A stretch of 64,000 nt of DNA from Burkholderiales bacterium (GTDB lineage: Bacteria > Pseudomonadota > Gammaproteobacteria > Burkholderiales > Burkholderiaceae_C). The notes below the pieces were generated by a model, which was not told the origin of the DNA, did no database searches, and saw only the letters and a list, made by a program, of their open reading frames with translations. Each line of letters begins with the position of its first letter. Within the stretch, counting starts at the first letter, position 1. The stretch spans positions 28,993 through 92,992 of the forward strand of contig JAFLDH010000001.1 of assembly GCA_017302505.1 (NCBI GenBank), in the 5' to 3' direction. Position numbers and translations under genes: made by a program. This document shows, one piece after another, positions 63,205 to 64,000 of the stretch.

Positions 63205-64000
63205 GGCAGGAGTCCGAGGGCTTGTTGGATACGGGACCGTGCCAGGCCGACTGCGGCCTGTTGACGGGCGAGCGCGGCATCGGCCTGCGCCGATGCATCC
63301 AGCGCACGCAGCAGGTCGGGCAGCGGGCTTTCGCCGGCACGGAAGGACTTGTCGACGAGCTGGCTGCGCTCTTGCAGCAATGCCGAGCGCTGCTGTTGGT
63401 CGGCCAGCTGCCGCTCGGCCGAGCGCAGCGCCGCCCAAGCTGCCGAGGTGTTGGCGTCTAGCCGATCGCGCAGCCGCTGCTCACGCGCCTTCGCCAGGTC
63501 GAGCTCGCTCAGTGCGGCAGCCTGCATCGGCTGGTAGCGGTCGTCGGTACCGAAGGGCAGGCGCAGGCCGATGCCGATGCTGTTCTGCGTCAGCTCGCCG
63601 CGAGCCGGCACTTCCTGGCGCAGGCCGACGACCACTTCCGGTGGGTCGCGGCGCGAGCTGCGCACGACCTCCACGCGCCGGCGCGCAAGCTCCGTGGCCT
63701 GAGTGGCGAGCCGCAGCTCGGGATGAAGCGTCGTGCTGGCATCGGCGGCCGGCACCGCGCGCCCCTCGGGTTGCTGCGCACCGGGCAGCGCATCGAGGCC
63801 GGTCAGCAAGTTCCAATGGCTGTGCGCTTCGAGCAGACGCTGACGCGATTCGGCCTCGCGGGCGCGGGCCTGCAGCAGGTCGGCGCGCGCAGCCAGCGCG
63901 TCGGCCCGGGCCAGGTCGCCGGCACGCACACGCCGCTCGACATCGTCAGCCAGGCCGAGCAAGGCACGCACCTGGGCATCAGCCTGGGCTTGTTCGGCCT
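63201..64000 (-). CDS. TolC-family channel (CzcC-like), 5' end outside the window
   Basis: The frame is open to the right edge, so the start is missing; 266 codons are visible of about 420. The visible part has the long-helix repeats (A-R-A-D-L-L-Q-A-R-A-R-E-A-E-S-R) and G-L-R-L-P-F-G-T-D-D-R-Y-Q, a beta segment typical of the second TolC repeat. It is the outer-membrane channel for the RND pump at 58260. Its stop overlaps the accessory gene by 4 bp. Confidence 0.88.
   Translation of the reverse strand, partial: AEQAQADAQVRALLGLADDVERRVRAGDLARADALAARADLLQARAREAESRQRLLEAHSHWNLLTGLDALPGAQQPEGRAVPAADASTTLHPELRLATQATELARRRVEVVRSSRRDPPEVVVGLRQEVPARGELTQNSIGIGLRLPFGTDDRYQPMQAAALSELDLAKAREQRLRDRLDANTSAAWAALRSAERQLADQQQRSALLQERSQLVDKSFRAGESPLPDLLRALDASAQADAALARQQAAVGLARSRIQQALGLLP

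Overview
The window is dense, GC-rich, protein-coding bacterial DNA with no rRNA or tRNA gene that I could recognise. Codon use, the Rieske protein, the ABC1-kinase and the many heavy-metal families point to a Betaproteobacterium, most likely Burkholderiales. This is an inference from gene content; no 16S or marker gene is present. The overall picture is an accessory island for metal resistance and central-metabolism/membrane stress. Many families occur two or three times: P1B-ATPases x3, MerR-type regulators x3 (one broken), HME-RND permeases x2, thymidine-phosphorylase-like x2, ICMT-like methyltransferases x2, Met-rich periplasmic proteins x2, Gly/His DUF2933-like proteins x2, and two small secreted families with three and two members.

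Layout. 1-3.7 kb: end of a phospholipase-D gene, a mercury-type MerR regulator, a small secreted Cys protein, a mer-like operator, a Met-rich periplasmic protein and an ICMT-like membrane methyltransferase. 3.7-21.4 kb is a plus-strand run: a stand-alone Rieske protein, PPK2, a P1B-ATPase with an unusual CPD metal motif, an MFS transporter, LemA, two TPM-domain proteins, a beta-CASP metallo-hydrolase, an AMP/thymidine phosphorylase, a PRPP-synthetase-like protein, a VTT-domain protein, a DUF6629 protein, a methyltransferase, an ABC1 kinase, an archaeal-type (type II) GAPDH and several small metal-associated proteins. 21.4-22.5 kb is a graveyard: a truncated nhaA joined head-on to remnants of an outer-membrane protein and an ABC ATPase.

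22.5-48 kb is almost entirely minus strand and reads as two long co-directional runs plus copA. Run one (35.0 to 22.5 kb): MerR regulator, oleate hydratase, ICMT-like methyltransferase, a degenerate thymidine phosphorylase, cyclopropane-fatty-acid synthase, YHS-domain Cu-ATPase, a second-type FtsH and phosphoketolase. Run two (42.8 to 35.1 kb): small secreted pair, DUF2933-like protein, CopZ-like chaperone, PhaC/DUF3141-like hydrolase, a periplasmic protein, FabI, an AckA-PduL fusion and thiolase. Then come a cardiolipin-synthase-like PLD, a MgtC/DUF4010 protein and a two-HMA CopA under a CueR-type promoter.

48.3-56 kb carries a CusCBA-type Cu/Ag efflux system (CusB fused to a CusF domain) led by the second copy of the small secreted gene pair. 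56-64 kb holds a multiply broken cadR/pbrR-type regulator, an EamA transporter with a His-rich tail and a second, CzcCBA-like divalent-cation RND system whose TolC gene runs off the right edge.

How it may work together (inference): copper, silver and divalent metals are sensed by MerR-family proteins and removed by three P1B-ATPases and two RND pumps, with Met-, Cys- and His-rich periplasmic proteins as buffers. The metabolic genes form a route that makes acetyl-phosphate from sugar phosphates (phosphoketolase), then ATP or acetyl-CoA (AckA-PduL), then acetoacetyl-CoA (thiolase). PPK2, nucleoside phosphorolysis and lipid-modifying enzymes (Cfa, oleate hydratase, FabI) would support energy and membrane maintenance when respiration is damaged.
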